64,000 bases of DNA from Mastigias papua. Its lineage: Eukaryota > Cnidaria > Scyphozoa > Rhizostomeae > Mastigiidae. The notes below the pieces were generated by a model. It did no database searches and was not told the DNA's origin. It was given only the letters and a program-made list of their open reading frames with translations. The stretch lies in the NCBI GenBank assembly GCA_964019165.1, contig OZ025267.1, forward strand, positions 20,509,185-20,573,184, given 5' to 3'. The position numbers were made by a program, and so were the translations under genes. Shown here piece by piece: positions 61,301-64,000 of the stretch; positions within the stretch are counted from its first letter, which is position 1, and each line of letters starts with the position of its first letter.

Positions 61301-64000
61301 CATTGCATATCAATTGATTTTGTTCCTGTACAGTTCTTTACAAGATTTCAACTCTATTCTGTTTGCTTCTACGATAAACTGGTACCATTTCATGCTTGTA
61401 GCAGTGAAGCACTCGTCTAATTTGACTATGTATTTAATTTTAAAAAAAACTCGAACATCGATTTTAAATGTCGCTTAAAGCCTTTCAAACATAACTCCCC
61501 CCGCTCATTAATTTTGAACACCAAGGCGTGAAAGACAATGAGTAAACAGATTACTTTGATAATGATCGTTTGTGACAACTTTGCACAAAACCGTTAAAAA
61601 AGAAATCACACAATATAGCTCTATTCATCCCTACTTAACTCCTGTTGCTTATTCACTATGTAAGTCAGCTGCTAATGCTATGTATGATTTCAGAATCATA
61701 TATTTTAGCAGAAGCCCGTAGAAGAAAGTACACAGGAAGATAAAACGACTAATTCTGAGAAGCCAAATGACACAGAAAAGGATGAGGAGCCTTCAAAAGA
61801 CGTCAAGGAAACACCGAAGCAAGGAGAGCAAGATGATCCCAAAACAACTGAGGATAAGAAGAGTAAGTACCTATGTGAAATAGATAAAGATGCATCAAAA
61901 ATTGCATGTAGGCTTGAAAGCATCTATTGATGCAGAATGTGAAATTGCAAGTAATGTTCTAAAATTGTCGAGAAAAAATTAGCGGCTGACATGTACATTT
62001 CAACTTTTGACTTCAACCGATCAACAATCTATGCTTCTAAAGAAGTATTGGAAATGGAATTCAAACTATTTGTCATGTGCATTGAGGGCAGTTGAGCTGC
62101 CATTCATGAATCTTTAGTATTTTTCATTAATTTTTTTATTTCAATCTACTGATTAAGAGAATCAAACTGATGATCATCTATTGCTTATTTTATACTTTAA
62201 TGTCCTCTGCAGCACCCAGCAGTATTCGCCAATAGCTCCCCTTTATATGATAAAATCTTACCAGTAGTCAAGACCAGGTCCTGTCCAATTTAGCACGCAG
62301 AAACAGAAGACGAAATCTGGTGGAATCATTGTGTATCATTAAAATTTTGTGCGCTCTACTTTGATAATTCGTAGGTCACCAATATCAACTAATAGCAAAC
62401 AACATGATTGAAAGGTAGAGACAGTAACAAGAGCCACAACATTTTATCTTTCGCCATCTGTCCAATCAAAAAAGTAAAAAATGTAATTCCAAAATGTCGG
62501 TGGGAAACTTTGCCATTAAAACAGTGGAAAGCAGCAGCAGTTACTGCCTAGTGCAAAAGTTTAGTTTGTTGTAGAGGAAGATGGTCTAAATGTCTTGAAA
62601 TGTGGTTTTACCGCACAAGTCGAAGTATAGGGGCTGCTGGGTAGTACTTTGAAAAGTTGTAACGTTGCTTGAAAGAATACTGCATTTATTTACTGAACGT
62701 CTCAATATTTTTGGGGTTATCCTAGTAAGAGAAAACTGACTAATTTAAGTTGGGTAATTAATTACAAAGTGCATAATCTGTTACTATCATTTCTAGCTGT
62801 GCATTGATATTAATGCAACAAAGTCGAAATAGTAACCTAAAAACCGACAAATTACCAAAAGGTGACAAGGTTACTTAATAGGTAAAAGTAACACCAAAGT
62901 GGCCTAATGTCAAGAGCTACCAAAATGTAACCAAAAAGAGATCATTCACTTTTTAGTTGTCCTGTTTATACCATAAACATGATTATAGAATTGTGTGAGT
63001 CACATTCTGCTCATTGGATTGCTAGCTGATTTTCCATATAATTGTGAATTGATTTAAGTTTTGCAATTTCTTAACTGCAGCGTCAAGATTATTCCAAAGT
63101 ACCTATGACAACTGGAAGTGTTTAAGAGTGGTAGCCTAAAACCAGTCATAGTATTGCAAAGCTCTCTACGCTATTATAATAGCACTAGAGAGCTTTGCAA
63201 TACTATGACTAGTTGTATCAGACAACCTTTCGAACAGATCTGTAAGGTAATTAGGGGCTTCATTATCAATTGGCCGATTCACCACCCCCTGGCATATATC
63301 CTTCATGGCTGCTTGTTTTACTTAAAGCTAGAACGAATTTGCATGGCATTGATACTGTCAGGTTTGTTGGTCACGAACTATGGCAGACTCTGCCATGAGA
63401 AATCAAAAGAGTCACAAACATTGGAAATTTTTAAAGAAATATTAAGTCTATCAAAGATGCTGACTGCAGATGTAAATTGTGTAACAATTTTATTTCAAAT
63501 CTAGGTTTTCATGATTAGACTTTTGTATACATTTTATATTTTGGCTTAATTAGCTCAACACTATAACCTTTGCTAGCTCTAAATACACTGTTTATTATAA
63601 TTTTATATGGCAGTTTCGATGTCAATACGTTCCCTAACTGTATGCCACCCTAGTTTATTTAGAAATGATTAGGATGACGCATCGCAAGAGCTGTTGGTAG
63701 CTAACCACATGTCACATAATAACTTAGTACTTTTACCAACAAAATATCCATCAACAAATCCAGAAACAGTTTTCAAAAGTTAGGGGATAAATAACATAAT
63801 CGCATATCATAGATTGCTAGCTATGTTTGTAATTTAGTTAATACATCAGTTCTTAACACTCTTTGGTGTCATCTCTTGATTCAGATTCCATAACTACTTC
63901 ACCAGCTGCACCAAATCAAGGCCCAAATCAGGTTGATGGATCTTCTACCTTCTTGCGACTGTTATCAATGGGAAATAGTAGTAGCGACAAGTGTAGCAGT
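58319..64000 (+). CDS. Unrecognised type I membrane protein (3' end outside the window)
   Basis: Six exons fit in phase: 58319-58796, 58911-58967, 59527-59623, 60443-60551, 61712-61862 and 63885-64000, which is still open. They give at least 336 residues. It starts with a signal-peptide-like MNAIFYMEMYTFAGLLILFL. An ectodomain of about 160 residues follows, markedly basic and His/Lys/Arg-rich in its second half (for example RKITSNRGKTWKKSRTHAH) with a possible processing site, RPKRN. One membrane span, AMHFLLIPLLIGASFGLAWV, is encoded by exon 3. The tail begins with basic residues (SRKKRD) and becomes strongly acidic and Lys/Glu-rich, with no fixed fold expected. I recognise no family. The start could instead be at 58262, in the same frame, but 58319 gives the cleaner signal peptide. 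Exon 3 could begin three bases earlier. Confidence 0.65.
59755..60440 (+). pseudogene. LINE 3' fragment (CR1/RTE-like) with ATT-rich tail
   Basis: Translation shows the typical C-terminal end of LINE ORF2: STLSNHRLRNIEADLWLPV-like, then GAKLWNSL. After stops comes the 3' UTR word CTTGAAAACCAGCACTAGTG, then TGTAAATAAAGTGTTATTAT and an ATT-rich tail at 60395-60440. It lies in intron 3 of the type I membrane gene in sense orientation. Its tail immediately precedes the next exon's acceptor at 60442. Confidence 0.8.
60685..60815 (-). repeat. Family 1 element, partial copy 4
   Basis: CTTATAAGGAACCTCGCTCA then AGGCCTAGTTCTTTA matches the start of copy 3 (16351). The similarity fades after about 130 bp, so only one end is certain. 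Confidence 0.5.

Noticed and set aside
61705..61923. Ser-rich minus-strand open frame
   Set aside because: It is the antisense of the acidic-tail exon 61712-61862 of the type I membrane gene.

Overview
The window is nuclear DNA of an animal. All six recognisable spliced genes have GT-AG introns, and the families are animal ones: a DLC1-type RhoGAP-START protein, NDUFA2, a rhodopsin-class GPCR, a DRAM-type membrane protein and a USP35/38 deubiquitinase. The intronless GPCR, the large beta-helix/multi-membrane-span receptor-like protein, the jockey/CR1-like LINE remains, the many short inverted-repeat elements and the AT-rich, (AT)n-rich sequence suggest a non-bilaterian such as a cnidarian, perhaps an anthozoan. 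That placement is an inference, not a proof.

Layout, left to right. 1-9629 (+): most of a DLC1-like RhoGAP-START gene, with 11 exons visible and the 5' end uncertain. 9630-14566: convergent spacer with repeats. 14567-16105 (-): complete three-exon NDUFA2. 16106-21111: repeats and no recognisable gene. 21112-22029 (+): single-exon GPCR. 22500-23150: two abutting inverted-repeat elements. 26345-28184 (+): two-exon DRAM-like gene with a TATA box upstream. 30310-36634 (+): a 1129-residue secreted-then-membrane protein, whose signal-peptide exon is separated by a 2.9 kb intron (holding a dead LINE) from one huge exon. 39462-41660 (-): a PAP2-fold, Aur1-like inositolphosphotransferase. 44970-54654 (-): complete eight-exon USP35/38 gene of about 1026 residues. 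58319-64000 (+): an unrecognised type I membrane protein whose gene runs off the right edge.

The genes do not form an operon or a pathway. They are ordinary independent animal genes: Rho signalling, complex I, G-protein signalling, autophagy/lysosome, sphingolipid synthesis and deubiquitination. Between and inside them lies a dense accessory layer. I could define at least four dispersed repeat families with two or more copies, several single elements with clear terminal inverted repeats (one with a TA duplication, one hAT-like), two LINE 3' fragments, two tRNA-derived sequences and three long (AT)n tracts.

Gene models were assembled by hand from reading frame, splice sites and remembered family sequence. 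Splice phases were checked and agree at every junction listed. No search was run.
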